DNA from: Capnocytophaga stomatis | Lineage (GTDB): Bacteria > Bacteroidota > Bacteroidia > Flavobacteriales > Flavobacteriaceae | Reading direction: 5' to 3' | DNA length: 64,000 bases | Assembly: GCF_002302635.1 (NCBI RefSeq) | Contig: NZ_CP022387.1 | Location: 558,001-622,000, forward strand | Part shown: positions 53,741 to 62,547 of the stretch, piece after piece | Position numbering within the stretch: the stretch's first letter is position 1 | Layout of the letters: each line of letters begins with the position of its first letter | Translations under genes and position numbers: made by a program | Notes under the pieces: model-generated | Databases searched by the model: none | Seen by the model: the letters and a program-made list of their open reading frames with translations, nothing else | What the model was told of the DNA's origin: nothing

Positions 53741-55624
53741 TTATTTTTCAATTTTAATAAGCCCATTTTCAGTCATTTTGGCACGTTTGCCACGGCTGAT
53801 ATTTATCCATCTTTTGGTTTGATAATCAAATACAGAAAGCTCTTCGCTGGGGCTGGTAATAACTTTTCCTTGTGGTAGGTGTAAAATCACTTCTACTCGC
53901 TGGTCTCTTATTTTAGGATTGATTCCCAGTGAGTATGTAGCAGGCATAATTATTTGGTTTCCATCTGTTTTCAAATTAAAAACAACTTGTTCGGCTTTGG
54001 CTTTGGCATCAATCAGGTTTCGCCCTCTTGATTTTTTCTTGATAATGGCATATGACTCATTTTCAGACGTTCCCTTTACGTAAAATCGGATATAATCACT
54101 TTTGGAAATCAGTTCATTATCATCTTTTAAAATTGGGCTACCAAAATTCAATATATCATACTCATAATGTCTGTAAGGTTGTTTTTCATACGATAGCGAA
54201 AGGGTGTCGGCTACCACAACAGGCACTCTTTCTTCGACAGCATTATAAGCCTGAAAATGCTTAAATGTGTCAATGGTTGCAATGCTCATACCTATCACTC
54301 CGAAAAAGAAACCGAAAACATTGAACAAAATCCACGCTCTCGGAACTTTATATCCGTTCTTTGAAAATAACTTCAAACACAATATCGTCATTACCGAAAC
54401 AGGAAGCATAAGCAACATAAATCCAGTCAAATACGTAACCCAAAGCTGCCAATCTCCTTCCACTATAAACGAAAGATAATCCGTTATGGTGATGATGCCC
54501 AGACTGACTCCCCAACCTGCAACACCTACTCCAAAAAGAGCCAAAAGCAAAGACAAAAGAACAAAGAGTAAAATCAGCAGCACAAAACCAATGATAATGT
54601 ATAAAATCCCTTTCAAAAACCCGCGTACGATATCCCAAACACTGAAATCCGATTTTTTATACACGAATTCCGTTTTTTGCTTTGGAGTGGTTTCATCGGT
54701 AAAATCACCTTCTGTATTATCTTCATTTTCAGAAGAATAGTCTTCTTCTGGTTCAAAAATGCTTTTTCTTTTATTCATTGACAGTAAGAGCGTTACGTAC
54801 AGCAAAACAAGCATAAAACTAAACACCCCTTCAACAAATGGAATGGTTACCAATGTCAGCACAGCATACGCAATCCGAACGCCCGTAACGTCCCAACCGT
54901 AATGCCTGCACAGCCCTCCCAAAACCCCAAAAAGTTTTCGGTTGGCGTCGCTTCGTGCTAATTGTGAGCCGTTTCGCATTTTTATTTCCTTAATAGAAGA
55001 AATGGTATCGATGTTTACCGCTTTTCCGTGCATTGCCAATTTTTCAGCAGTGGTTTTCGCAGGCGGAATGATGAGTGCCAAAAGAGCATACATTGCCATC
55101 CACAGAAAAAATAGAATCGCATATTGTCCGCTTGAATAATAAAAGAGTTTTCCTAAAATGAAGGCAGGGAACACGAACACCCAAAGATAAGCAAGACGCA
55201 ACCACGTTTTTTCAATTGCCAAATAATGTCCCAATCCCGCAAAAACGCCTGCTAACAATTTGTTTTCCAAATCTCTGTATAACTTTTTATGTCGGAAGAA
55301 TTCAACTACTCGGTTTTGCTTTTGAGTTGTACCAAATTTTGTTTCTTGCTGAATTTCTTCGTCCTCATCAACGTACTGTTCAGGTCGTCCTAAAACGCCA
55401 ATCAAGTAAGCAACATCTTGGCTTACAACCACTTCCCTACCCTTCATTTCGGATTTTAGCAGTTCCGCCATACGTTGCTCCACATCGTAAATAATTTCAT
55501 CGGTATCGGAAGTATTTCCGAGTGATTTGCGTACTTCGTTCAAATATTTTGAAAGTTCTTGATAGGCTTTGTCTTCAATCAAAAATGAAAATCCGCCCAA
55601 ACTGATATTGTGTGTCTTGTCCAT
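53741..55624 (-). CDS. PspC-domain membrane protein
   Basis: A 627-residue inner-membrane protein. The N-terminal 100 residues are cytoplasmic and adaptor-like (NISLGGFSFLIEDKAYQELS). Two PspC domains follow (RDLENKLLAGVFAGLGHYLA near 115 and ANRKLFGVLGGLCRHYGWDV near 225) with several membrane helices, then more helices (LLILLFVLLSLLLALFGVGV) and a C-terminal soluble beta domain. The family is linked to envelope stress. It is 2 nt downstream of the PadR gene, a frequent Bacteroidetes pairing, so PadR very likely controls it. Confidence 0.9.
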   Translation of the reverse strand: MDKTHNISLGGFSFLIEDKAYQELSKYLNEVRKSLGNTSDTDEIIYDVEQRMAELLKSEMKGREVVVSQDVAYLIGVLGRPEQYVDEDEEIQQETKFGTTQKQNRVVEFFRHKKLYRDLENKLLAGVFAGLGHYLAIEKTWLRLAYLWVFVFPAFILGKLFYYSSGQYAILFFLWMAMYALLALIIPPAKTTAEKLAMHGKAVNIDTISSIKEIKMRNGSQLARSDANRKLFGVLGGLCRHYGWDVTGVRIAYAVLTLVTIPFVEGVFSFMLVLLYVTLLLSMNKRKSIFEPEEDYSSENEDNTEGDFTDETTPKQKTEFVYKKSDFSVWDIVRGFLKGILYIIIGFVLLILLFVLLSLLLALFGVGVAGWGVSLGIITITDYLSFIVEGDWQLWVTYLTGFMLLMLPVSVMTILCLKLFSKNGYKVPRAWILFNVFGFFFGVIGMSIATIDTFKHFQAYNAVEERVPVVVADTLSLSYEKQPYRHYEYDILNFGSPILKDDNELISKSDYIRFYVKGTSENESYAIIKKKSRGRNLIDAKAKAEQVVFNLKTDGNQIIMPATYSLGINPKIRDQRVEVILHLPQGKVITSPSEELSVFDYQTKRWINISRGKRAKMTENGLIKIEK

Positions 55625-55626
55625 AA

Positions 55627-55959
55627 CTAAATAATTTTATTAACCATTGTTTGTAGTTCTTGCCACGATTTCACGATTTCTTGCAAAAAGATATGCCCGC
55701 TATCGGTCAGTACGTAATACTTTCGGGGAGGTCCCGAGGTGGATTCTTTCCAATTGTAGTCGAGCAGTTTTTCGTTTTTAAGCCGTGTCAAAAGCGGATA
55801 CAATGTTCCCTCAACTACAATCATATCAGCCGATTTCAGAGCCTCAATAATGTCAGAAACATACGCCTCCTGATTTTTGCTGATAATGGAAAGAATACAC
55901 ATCTCCAGTATGCCTTTGCGCATCTGTGTTTTGGTTTTTTCTGTGTTTATCGTCTCCAT
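55627..55959 (-). CDS. PadR-family transcriptional repressor
   Basis: A 110-residue winged-helix regulator: KGILEMCILSIISKNQEAYV, then SADMIVVEGTLYPLLTRLKN (recognition helix) and the wing SGPPRKYYVLTDSG, all hallmarks of PadR subfamily 2. It is the first gene of a unit with PspC and probably the receptor gene at 51387. A 19-bp palindrome overlaps its own promoter, which suggests self-repression. Confidence 0.93.
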   Translation of the reverse strand: METINTEKTKTQMRKGILEMCILSIISKNQEAYVSDIIEALKSADMIVVEGTLYPLLTRLKNEKLLDYNWKESTSGPPRKYYVLTDSGHIFLQEIVKSWQELQTMVNKII

Positions 55960-55983
55960 ATATAATAAGGTATTTTGTTAGGG

Positions 55984-56014
55984 CAAATATATAACAATAA
56001 ATATTACTATGCAA
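55984..56014 (-). promoter_or_regulatory. Promoter of the PadR-PspC unit
   Basis: On the minus strand TTG (56014-56012), a 20-nt spacer and a perfect TATATTTG (55991-55984), 25 nt before the PadR ATG. Confidence 0.8.
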
Positions 56015-56023
56015 TACATAGTA
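56005..56023. promoter_or_regulatory. Candidate PadR operator
   Basis: A perfect inverted repeat TACTATG-CAATA-CATAGTA that covers the -33 TTG of the PadR promoter. The ATG...CAT half-sites separated by a short gap resemble known PadR operators. Binding here would block RNA polymerase. Confidence 0.65.
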
Positions 56024-56301
56024 CTGTTTTTTTATAAATCAATTATCAAAATATCATTCAAGGAACAGACAGTACCAACTCAAAAACCTAAAAATGAAGT
56101 GATTATTATAATTTTAGAAGCCTTACATACGAAAAGAATATGGTAAAATTTAAAAAAAATGACCAAGGTTTTTAGAGAAAATATAGCAAAATATCGTGCT
56201 TTTTACTGATTCTTTTGTTAAAACCGAATCCATAAAACAACTATAAACAACTTATTATCAATAATATAACATATTAACATAATAAAATTAAATCATTTTT
56301 T

Positions 56302-56331
56302 CTTGTTTGTTAAAAATATTTGTTTAGTTTT
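56302..56331 (+). promoter_or_regulatory. Promoter of the beta-barrel protein gene
   Basis: TTG at 56302-56304, a 19-nt spacer and TAGTTTTG at 56324-56331. The rest of the 56024-56301 stretch shows nothing I can name. Confidence 0.75.
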
Positions 56332-56361
56332 GCCCCCACTAATTTTAATTTTATATCAAAG

Positions 56362-57036
56362 ATGAAAAAGATTATTTTATCATTGGCTGCAGTTTTCGCT
56401 TTCGGAGCTGCTTCTGCACAAGAGTTAGTTTCTTCTAAGGGAGAAGAATATCTTCCAAAAGAAGGTGATTGGTCATTTGGTTTCAATGCAGGAAACGCTT
56501 TGAAATTCATCGGTAATGCTTTCAATAGCAATACTAACAATGAGTTTGGTGGTTCTGCTTTCGGAAAAAATGAAACTTTCGCTGTTCCTGGATTTGACAA
56601 AGGACACTCTTTCTTAGGTAAAAAAATGACAAGTGATAACACTGCTGACCGTTACACTGCTAACTTCATTTTCAATTATGCAAAACCAAAAGACGTTGAT
56701 GCTACAACAGCTTTCGGACTTGCAGTAGGATACGGAAAAGAGTGGAGAAAAGGTTCTACACGTTTGCAAGGATTCTACGGAGCTGATGCTCTTTTAGGAT
56801 TCGGAGTTCCTCAAAAAGACGCTTTCAGCTTTGCTCTTGGTGCTCAAGGGTTTGTAGGTGCTGAGTATTTCATTTTCCCTAAAGTTGCTTTGGGAGCTCA
56901 GTATTCTTACTCTGTTGGAATCGGTCACCAATCAAGTAAAGATGCAGCCGGAAACAAAACAAGCGTTTTTAGTTTCGGTTTTGGAGGGGAAAACGGAATT
57001 GGAGTAGCTTCATTGTTGTTCAACGTTTACTTCTAA
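56362..57036 (+). CDS. Small outer-membrane beta-barrel protein
   Basis: A 224-residue exported protein. The signal peptide is KKIILSLAAVFAFGAASA. The mature part alternates hydrophobic and polar residues with many Gly and aromatic ones (FGLAVGYGKEWRKGSTRLQG, ALGAQYSYSVGIGHQ) and ends in an aromatic residue (SLLFNVYF), all as in small barrels of the OmpW/OmpA-like size. Codon choice is very even, suggesting high expression. The frame is open to 56320, but that start lies within the promoter, so the ATG at 56362 is right. Confidence 0.85.
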   Translation: MKKIILSLAAVFAFGAASAQELVSSKGEEYLPKEGDWSFGFNAGNALKFIGNAFNSNTNNEFGGSAFGKNETFAVPGFDKGHSFLGKKMTSDNTADRYTANFIFNYAKPKDVDATTAFGLAVGYGKEWRKGSTRLQGFYGADALLGFGVPQKDAFSFALGAQGFVGAEYFIFPKVALGAQYSYSVGIGHQSSKDAAGNKTSVFSFGFGGENGIGVASLLFNVYF

Positions 57037-57056
57037 GATTTAAACAATATTGTAAT

Positions 57057-57087
57057 AAAAAAGGTCGGGTAATCCGACCTTTTTTGT
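57057..57087 (+). terminator. Terminator after the beta-barrel gene
   Basis: AAAAAGGTCGG pairs with CCGACCTTTTT around GTAAT, followed by further T. Confidence 0.88.
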
Positions 57088-57118
57088 TTATCATCAATAT
57101 CTTTTTTACAGTTTTTAT

Positions 57119-57126
57119 TACTTTTG
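57119..57126 (+). promoter_or_regulatory. -7 box of the flippase gene
   Basis: TACTTTTG is a perfect TAnnTTTG 19 nt before the ATG at 57145. No TTG stands at the right distance. It also covers the upstream TTG at 57124, so translation starts at 57145. Confidence 0.5.
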
Positions 57127-57144
57127 CAAGGTAATTCTTTAAAA

Positions 57145-58599
57145 ATGGGCATCGTTTTTCGGCAATCGGTAAAAAACATCTTAACCACGTATCTTGGTTT
57201 TGCTTTCGGAGCTATCAATACACTTTTTCTGTTCGTATATTTTCTTTCAAAAGAAGAATACGGATTGGTAGGCTACGTCACCTCCACCGCAACTATTCTT
57301 TCTCCGCTGATAGCTTTCGGTGTTCACAACACTTTTATTCGCTTTTACTCTTCCTATAAAGAATCTGAGGAATTATCAAAGTTCAATTTTATGCTTTTTG
57401 CCTTGCCCCTACTGATGATTTTACCTTTGAGTGTTGTGGGAATTCTGGCACACGAACAGATTGTAAAATGGCTTTCTGGTAAAAATGAAATTGTTGGTGA
57501 TTATGTTTTTTTGATTTTTATCACTTCAATTGCGATGGCTTATTTTGAAATTTGCTATTCGTGGGCAAGAGTTCAGCTTAAAACAGTTTTCGGAAATTTT
57601 CTAAAAGAAGTTTTTCAGCGTATCGGAATTACGTTGCTTTTAATTCTGTTTTATTTCAACATTATTGATTTTAAGCAGTTTATGTATGGAGTTTTTGGAG
57701 TTTACTCATTACGAATGGCTCTTATGGCTCTTTCTGCTTTTCACATAAAACGCCCTACTTTTTACTTTGGTTTGCCAAAAAATAACAATGAGATTTTGAA
57801 ATACAGTCTTTTTAGCATTTTGTCAGGGTCGGTAGCAAGTTTGCTAATGGATATTGATAAATTTATGATTAACCAATACTTGCCCATTTCACAAATAGCT
57901 ATTTACAATGTGGCTATTTTCACCGCAACGGTTATCGCCATACCTTACCGAGCTATGTATCAGATTGTAAGCCCTTTAGTCGCTCAATTTCTCAACAAAA
58001 ATGAAACTTCCCAGCTTGATGAACTCTACAAGAAAAGCACTGTAAACATCTATTTAACAAGCGTTATTATCTTCATTCTGATTATTTCCAACGCAAAGCA
58101 ATTCTACACTTTACTTCCTGATAAAGAATACATTAACGGAATCACTGTACTAATTCTAATTTCTATTGTAAAACTTTTTGATGCTTTAGTAGGCATCAAC
58201 AATGCTATTTTGTTTAATTCGGTTTATTACAGAACAGTTTTGTATTTTGGTGTATTTCTAACATTTTGCACTATCATACTGAATATCTGGCTAATACCGG
58301 AATATGGAATTAACGGCGCCGGACTTGCAACGTTATGTGCCTTTTCCGTTTATAACATTTTGAAGTTGTCGTTTATATATTCCAAATATAGACTAAGTCC
58401 TTTTTACTCAGAAACTTTGAAAATCACTTTATTCGGATTAATCACTGTGTTTGGCTTCTACTTTTGGGATTTTCCTTTCAATCCAATTTGGAATATCGTT
58501 TTAAAATCAGGTATCATTCTGATTTTCTGCGGTTTTGTACTTTGGAAATTCAAGCTTTCCGAAGATTTAACAATGATGTTCCGCAAAATCAAAAAATAA
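57145..58599 (+). CDS. Polysaccharide flippase (Wzx/MATE-like, MVF superfamily)
   Basis: A 484-residue inner-membrane protein with about 12-14 hydrophobic segments (first: LTTYLGFAFGAINTLFLFVY; conserved FFLSKEEYGLVGYV-type start and LSGSVASLLMDIDKFMI in the middle). The family moves lipid-linked oligosaccharides across the inner membrane for O-antigen, capsule or similar glycans. No glycosyltransferase genes are next to it, so the exact polymer is unknown. Confidence 0.88.
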   Translation: MGIVFRQSVKNILTTYLGFAFGAINTLFLFVYFLSKEEYGLVGYVTSTATILSPLIAFGVHNTFIRFYSSYKESEELSKFNFMLFALPLLMILPLSVVGILAHEQIVKWLSGKNEIVGDYVFLIFITSIAMAYFEICYSWARVQLKTVFGNFLKEVFQRIGITLLLILFYFNIIDFKQFMYGVFGVYSLRMALMALSAFHIKRPTFYFGLPKNNNEILKYSLFSILSGSVASLLMDIDKFMINQYLPISQIAIYNVAIFTATVIAIPYRAMYQIVSPLVAQFLNKNETSQLDELYKKSTVNIYLTSVIIFILIISNAKQFYTLLPDKEYINGITVLILISIVKLFDALVGINNAILFNSVYYRTVLYFGVFLTFCTIILNIWLIPEYGINGAGLATLCAFSVYNILKLSFIYSKYRLSPFYSETLKITLFGLITVFGFYFWDFPFNPIWNIVLKSGIILIFCGFVLWKFKLSEDLTMMFRKIKK

Positions 58600-58636
58600 A
58601 AAAACTTTGGCCATACAAAACACATAACCAAAGTTT
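58596..58636 (-). terminator. Terminator of the S9 peptidase gene
   Basis: AAACTTTGG pairs with CCAAAGTTT; on the minus strand the stem is followed by a long T-run. It may also serve the flippase gene on the plus strand, though less well. Confidence 0.65.
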
Positions 58637-58661
58637 CAAAACATTACTGATTTACAGAAAA

Positions 58662-61067
58662 TTATTTGCTATTTTTCAAATTTTCTTCCAAAAATTTATC
58701 TTGTTCCCAAAGCGTGTGTAGGACACTTTCTTTTGCTCTGTATCCGTGGCTTTCCAGCGGTAAAAGCACCATACGCACCGGAGCTCCCAAATTTTTGAGT
58801 GCTTGGAAATAACGTTCGGTTTGAAAAGTAAATGTTCCTGAGTTATTATCCGCCGCACCGTGAATTAACAACAATGGCTTTTTCATTTTATGAGCGTTCA
58901 TAAATGGTGACATTGTGTTGTAAACTTCCGGAGAATCCCAATAATTTCTCTGTTCAGACTGAAAACCGAAAGGCGTTAGTGTACGGTTGTAAGCACCGCT
59001 TCTGGCAATTCCACAAACAAATAAATCAGAGTGAGTCAATAAGTTAGCTGTCATAAACGCTCCGTAAGAATGCCCTCCTACGGCTACTCTTTTACGGTCA
59101 ATGTACCCTAATTTATCCAATGCATCAATTGCAGCCTCTCCGTTGGCTACCAATTGCTCAATGAAAGTATCGTTAGGTTCTTGAGTGTCTTCGCCTACAA
59201 TTGGGAAAGCCGCATCGTCCAAAACAGCATAACCTTTTGTAACCCAATAGATAAACGACCCATAATGCGGATATGTAAATTCATTAGGATTTGCCGTACT
59301 TTGCCCGGCTGTGTCTTTACTTTTATATTCGCGAGGATACGCCCAAATGAGTAAAGGTAATTTTTCTTTCTTCTTAAAGTCGTAATTTTTAGGAAGATAC
59401 AACGTTCCGCTAAGGGCAACACCATCTTTCCGAGTGTAGTTAATTACTTCTTTATGAATGCCTTTCAATGATTCAAACGGATTTTTGAAGAAAGTAAGCT
59501 GTGTGGCTTTCCCTTTTTTGTAATTTTTTATGTAGTAATTCGGATAATCCGTCGCTGATTGTATGCTAACGAGTAAATCACCTTTTTTAGTATCCAGAAG
59601 TTCGATGATTTCTTCTTGCTGATTTTTCAACTTTGATGTGTACAAACGATTCTTTTTCAAGGTTCTCAAATCCAACTCATCAAGGAAAGGAAACTGTCCT
59701 TCTTTAGTGTAACCATCTCCTAACCAATATGTTTTTCCATTTTGAATTTGAAGAACATATCTATTCCATTGATTTTTAATCATTTGAGGAAAACCTGGGT
59801 CGTTATAAACATCTTGTGAATTTCTGTCGATAATAACTTTTTGTGTATTTTCTTTCAAATTCAACAAAATAGTTTTCTGATTTCGTGTATCATACCAAGA
59901 CTCGTACACCAATGTATTTTCCTCATCTCCCCAAATAACGGACTGAAAACGTTGTTTCAATTTTATTAAAGAAACCGGAGCTTGAGCAAAAGGAGCTTCC
60001 CACTGAAAAACCTCATCGCGGAAATCGGCTTCCTGATTTTGGTCTCCACCATCCAGAGCCTCAACAAAGTACAACGTATGTGGCTTATCCGCACGCCAAG
60101 TCATAAAGCGTTTTCCTTGGTACGTTGAAGAAAATCCTTTTGGCATATTTTCAATCAATGGCAAGCTATTCACTTTAGCAACTTCTTGTCTCTGAGCATC
60201 ATAAACCTTTGATTCTCTCGGAAATCTGTGATAAGGAACGATGTACGAAAATGGTTTTTTAAGCTCAGTTATCAGCAAATATTTTCCATCAGGAGAAAAA
60301 TTTTCGGAAAGATACATTCCCGCACCTTTGAAAGAATTTTCTTCTCCATTCAAATTTATTTTTTTAAGCTCGGAAGTAACCAAAACTTCAAAATTAAACT
60401 CGTCTATTTTATTTTTTAACAAATCTTGGTACGTTCTGTTTTGTGAAACTTTGCCGCTTCCCACTGAAACAATAGGACCTTTCGGAACACTTTTAGCTTC
60501 ATTTTGCAACGCAGGACGATTGGCAATCAACGTTCTGACAAGCAAGTAAGAACCATCAGGAGACCAAGTGTAAGGCGTTCCAAAATTGGCATTCAACAAG
60601 GTAGAGCTCAGCTTTCTTGCCGTAGCAGTCTCTAAATCAAGTATCCATAGCTCCAAACCTTTTTCAGTTGTGTGAGTAAAGGACATTTTCTTTTCATCAG
60701 GAGAAAAACTCACGAAAGCAATTTTTGCATTTTCAGGCAAATTTTTCACTTGTTGAGCTTGTTTCGTTCCTACTTTTTGTACCTTCAAATTATTGATGTA
60801 AGTCAAACTACTTGAGGCATTTATATTCGGGTTCATACGCAAACCTCCCAAGCGGATTTCCTCTTGATTTAACTGCTCCAAACTTAAGTAGGTAGAACGA
60901 TAGCTGAAAACCATCCACGTACGTTGGTTATTCATCATAACCGATGGAGCTCTTTCAAAATCAGCTAATTGCAAAATTTCTTCTGACGGTTTTTGATATG
61001 TCAGATTTTCTTGTGCTGTTAAGTAACTCATTGAAGAAACGAGCATTAATGAAATAATTTTTTTCAT
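58662..61067 (-). CDS. Exported S9 family prolyl-oligopeptidase-like peptidase
   Basis: An 801-residue serine peptidase with a signal peptide (SLMLVSSMSYLTAQ). The first 530 residues form a beta-propeller (SFSPDEKKMSFTH; FSPDGKYLLITE). The C-terminal alpha/beta-hydrolase holds the triad: Ser in VGGHSYGAFMTANLL, Asp in LLIHGAADNNSGTF and His in PLESHGYRAKESV. S9 members of this kind are glutamyl or dipeptidyl peptidases of the periplasm. The start at 61067 leaves 8 nt after the C1 peptidase stop; the frame's earlier start would overlap it. Part of a two-gene peptidase operon. Confidence 0.92.
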   Translation of the reverse strand: MKKIISLMLVSSMSYLTAQENLTYQKPSEEILQLADFERAPSVMMNNQRTWMVFSYRSTYLSLEQLNQEEIRLGGLRMNPNINASSSLTYINNLKVQKVGTKQAQQVKNLPENAKIAFVSFSPDEKKMSFTHTTEKGLELWILDLETATARKLSSTLLNANFGTPYTWSPDGSYLLVRTLIANRPALQNEAKSVPKGPIVSVGSGKVSQNRTYQDLLKNKIDEFNFEVLVTSELKKINLNGEENSFKGAGMYLSENFSPDGKYLLITELKKPFSYIVPYHRFPRESKVYDAQRQEVAKVNSLPLIENMPKGFSSTYQGKRFMTWRADKPHTLYFVEALDGGDQNQEADFRDEVFQWEAPFAQAPVSLIKLKQRFQSVIWGDEENTLVYESWYDTRNQKTILLNLKENTQKVIIDRNSQDVYNDPGFPQMIKNQWNRYVLQIQNGKTYWLGDGYTKEGQFPFLDELDLRTLKKNRLYTSKLKNQQEEIIELLDTKKGDLLVSIQSATDYPNYYIKNYKKGKATQLTFFKNPFESLKGIHKEVINYTRKDGVALSGTLYLPKNYDFKKKEKLPLLIWAYPREYKSKDTAGQSTANPNEFTYPHYGSFIYWVTKGYAVLDDAAFPIVGEDTQEPNDTFIEQLVANGEAAIDALDKLGYIDRKRVAVGGHSYGAFMTANLLTHSDLFVCGIARSGAYNRTLTPFGFQSEQRNYWDSPEVYNTMSPFMNAHKMKKPLLLIHGAADNNSGTFTFQTERYFQALKNLGAPVRMVLLPLESHGYRAKESVLHTLWEQDKFLEENLKNSK

Positions 61068-61075
61068 ATCCTTGA

Positions 61076-62254
61076 TTATTTTTTCCAATTCTTCAAAACA
61101 TCAGCAGGAACACCATCTTTATGAAGCATTATAGCCGTAGTTTTGTAGGTAACGAAAGCTTTAGTCACGTACAAATATCCTTGATGGTCGTTGCTTACTC
61201 CCCACGAATTTTTCACGATGTAGTATTCTCTTCCGTTTTGGTCTTTAGCAAGCCCAACGATGTGCATTGCGTGGTCATCGGTAGTTTCATAATTATCAAA
61301 TGCTTTCTGACGCATTTCTTTAGTGATATTTCTTTCTTTCATTGGAGGATTGTCGAACAATGTTTTTTGTTCTTCCATAGTCATTTCTTCCCAGTTTTTT
61401 TCGGGAACGAATGCCACTCCGTTTTTCCAACTGAAATAACGTTCACTCACGTCCGAAGCCCAAGCAATGGTAAACCCTTTTTTCAATGCATTGTCTATAA
61501 TTTTTACAAAATCAGTCATTTGAACATTGTAAGCTTGGTCAAAACTCCAATTGTCAGGCACAGCCATCAGTACGTTTTTGTATTTTGGTTGGTCTTCATA
61601 TGAAAGCATTTCGATATAGTCATCAGGATTGATGCCTACCACTTCTTTGGCAAAAGTTTGTGGTGTGTACTTTTTATTTCCGAATAAAAATGTTTCAGGA
61701 ACTTCACCCAGATACGCATCAATGGCTGCGGTAAAGGCTTTTTCCCAATTCGGAGTCAGGTTTTTAATCTTAGGACGTTTTACCAATCCTTCCAAAAAAC
61801 CTTTCAGAGCGGCTTGCATTTCAGAAAAGTTGTTGCGTGTAGTTCCGTAGTTCAAGCCCGAATAAATGTACTGGGGTACAGCTCCGTATTTTGCGTACAT
61901 ATTAATAATGTCGTGCAGTTCGCCTCCATCGCCGTAGTCCAAATTTCCGTGAAAGCGTACATATTGCTTGGCTTTTTCGATGTATGTGTTTCTCGCTGTA
62001 AAAATTTCAGCCAAATCCACAGGTTTTTTCCCCATTCGGCTCATCTCACTTTCCAAGAAAGAAGCCCCAGCATAGCTCCAACACGTGCCACTACTTCCTT
62101 GGTCTTTCACTTCCATTCGTTCCAGATTAATCACGGGTGTAAACTTAAATCCCGACTTTTCACTCTGATTTCCAGCTACTGCGTTAATCAGATTGTCTTG
62201 TCCCGAAACTGTAAAAAAAGTTCCGAAAGCAATAAATAATGCTATTTTTTTCAT
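61076..62254 (-). CDS. Exported C1 papain-like peptidase (bleomycin hydrolase/PepC type)
   Basis: A 392-residue cysteine peptidase with a signal peptide (IALFIAFGTFFTVSGQ). The active-site Cys is in DQGSSGTCWSYAGASFLE; His is in DDHAMHIVGLA and Asn in YYIVKNSWGVSNDHQGY. The layout matches the aminopeptidase C family but the export signal places it in the periplasm or outer surface. It is the first gene of the operon with the S9 peptidase, and together they probably finish the breakdown of peptides. There is no type IX secretion C-terminal domain. Confidence 0.92.
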   Translation of the reverse strand: MKKIALFIAFGTFFTVSGQDNLINAVAGNQSEKSGFKFTPVINLERMEVKDQGSSGTCWSYAGASFLESEMSRMGKKPVDLAEIFTARNTYIEKAKQYVRFHGNLDYGDGGELHDIINMYAKYGAVPQYIYSGLNYGTTRNNFSEMQAALKGFLEGLVKRPKIKNLTPNWEKAFTAAIDAYLGEVPETFLFGNKKYTPQTFAKEVVGINPDDYIEMLSYEDQPKYKNVLMAVPDNWSFDQAYNVQMTDFVKIIDNALKKGFTIAWASDVSERYFSWKNGVAFVPEKNWEEMTMEEQKTLFDNPPMKERNITKEMRQKAFDNYETTDDHAMHIVGLAKDQNGREYYIVKNSWGVSNDHQGYLYVTKAFVTYKTTAIMLHKDGVPADVLKNWKK

Positions 62255-62281
62255 TTGAAATTAAATTTATTTTTTATCCCA

Positions 62282-62312
62282 CAAATATAGAAGATAATGT
62301 TGAAAAATTCAA
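62282..62312 (-). promoter_or_regulatory. Promoter of the C1-S9 peptidase operon
   Basis: On the minus strand TTG (62312-62310), a 20-nt spacer and a perfect TATATTTG (62289-62282), 28 nt before the ATG at 62254. Confidence 0.8.
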
Positions 62313-62510
62313 AGAATTAAAGTAATAACTGCATTTAGCCCTAAACCTTTACTGTGAAATATAAAAATCAACAGCCGTTTGCTGTCCAAAATTTTTAATC
62401 TTGTTAAACTGAAAAGAAATTTTATAAATCCGAGTGCATATTGAACAAAAACCGCAACGGCTCCGAATATATTTTTTCCTGTTGAAAAGCATTTTATTCA
62501 AATTTTTATT

Positions 62511-62518
62511 TACATTTG
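62511..62518 (+). promoter_or_regulatory. -7 box of the DUF5687 gene
   Basis: TACATTTG is a perfect TAnnTTTG 30 nt before the ATG at 62548. The nearest TTG is 26 nt upstream, too far for a standard -33. The stretch 62313-62510 shows nothing else. Confidence 0.5.
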
Positions 62519-62547
62519 TCTTTTACATATTTTAATATAATATTTTT

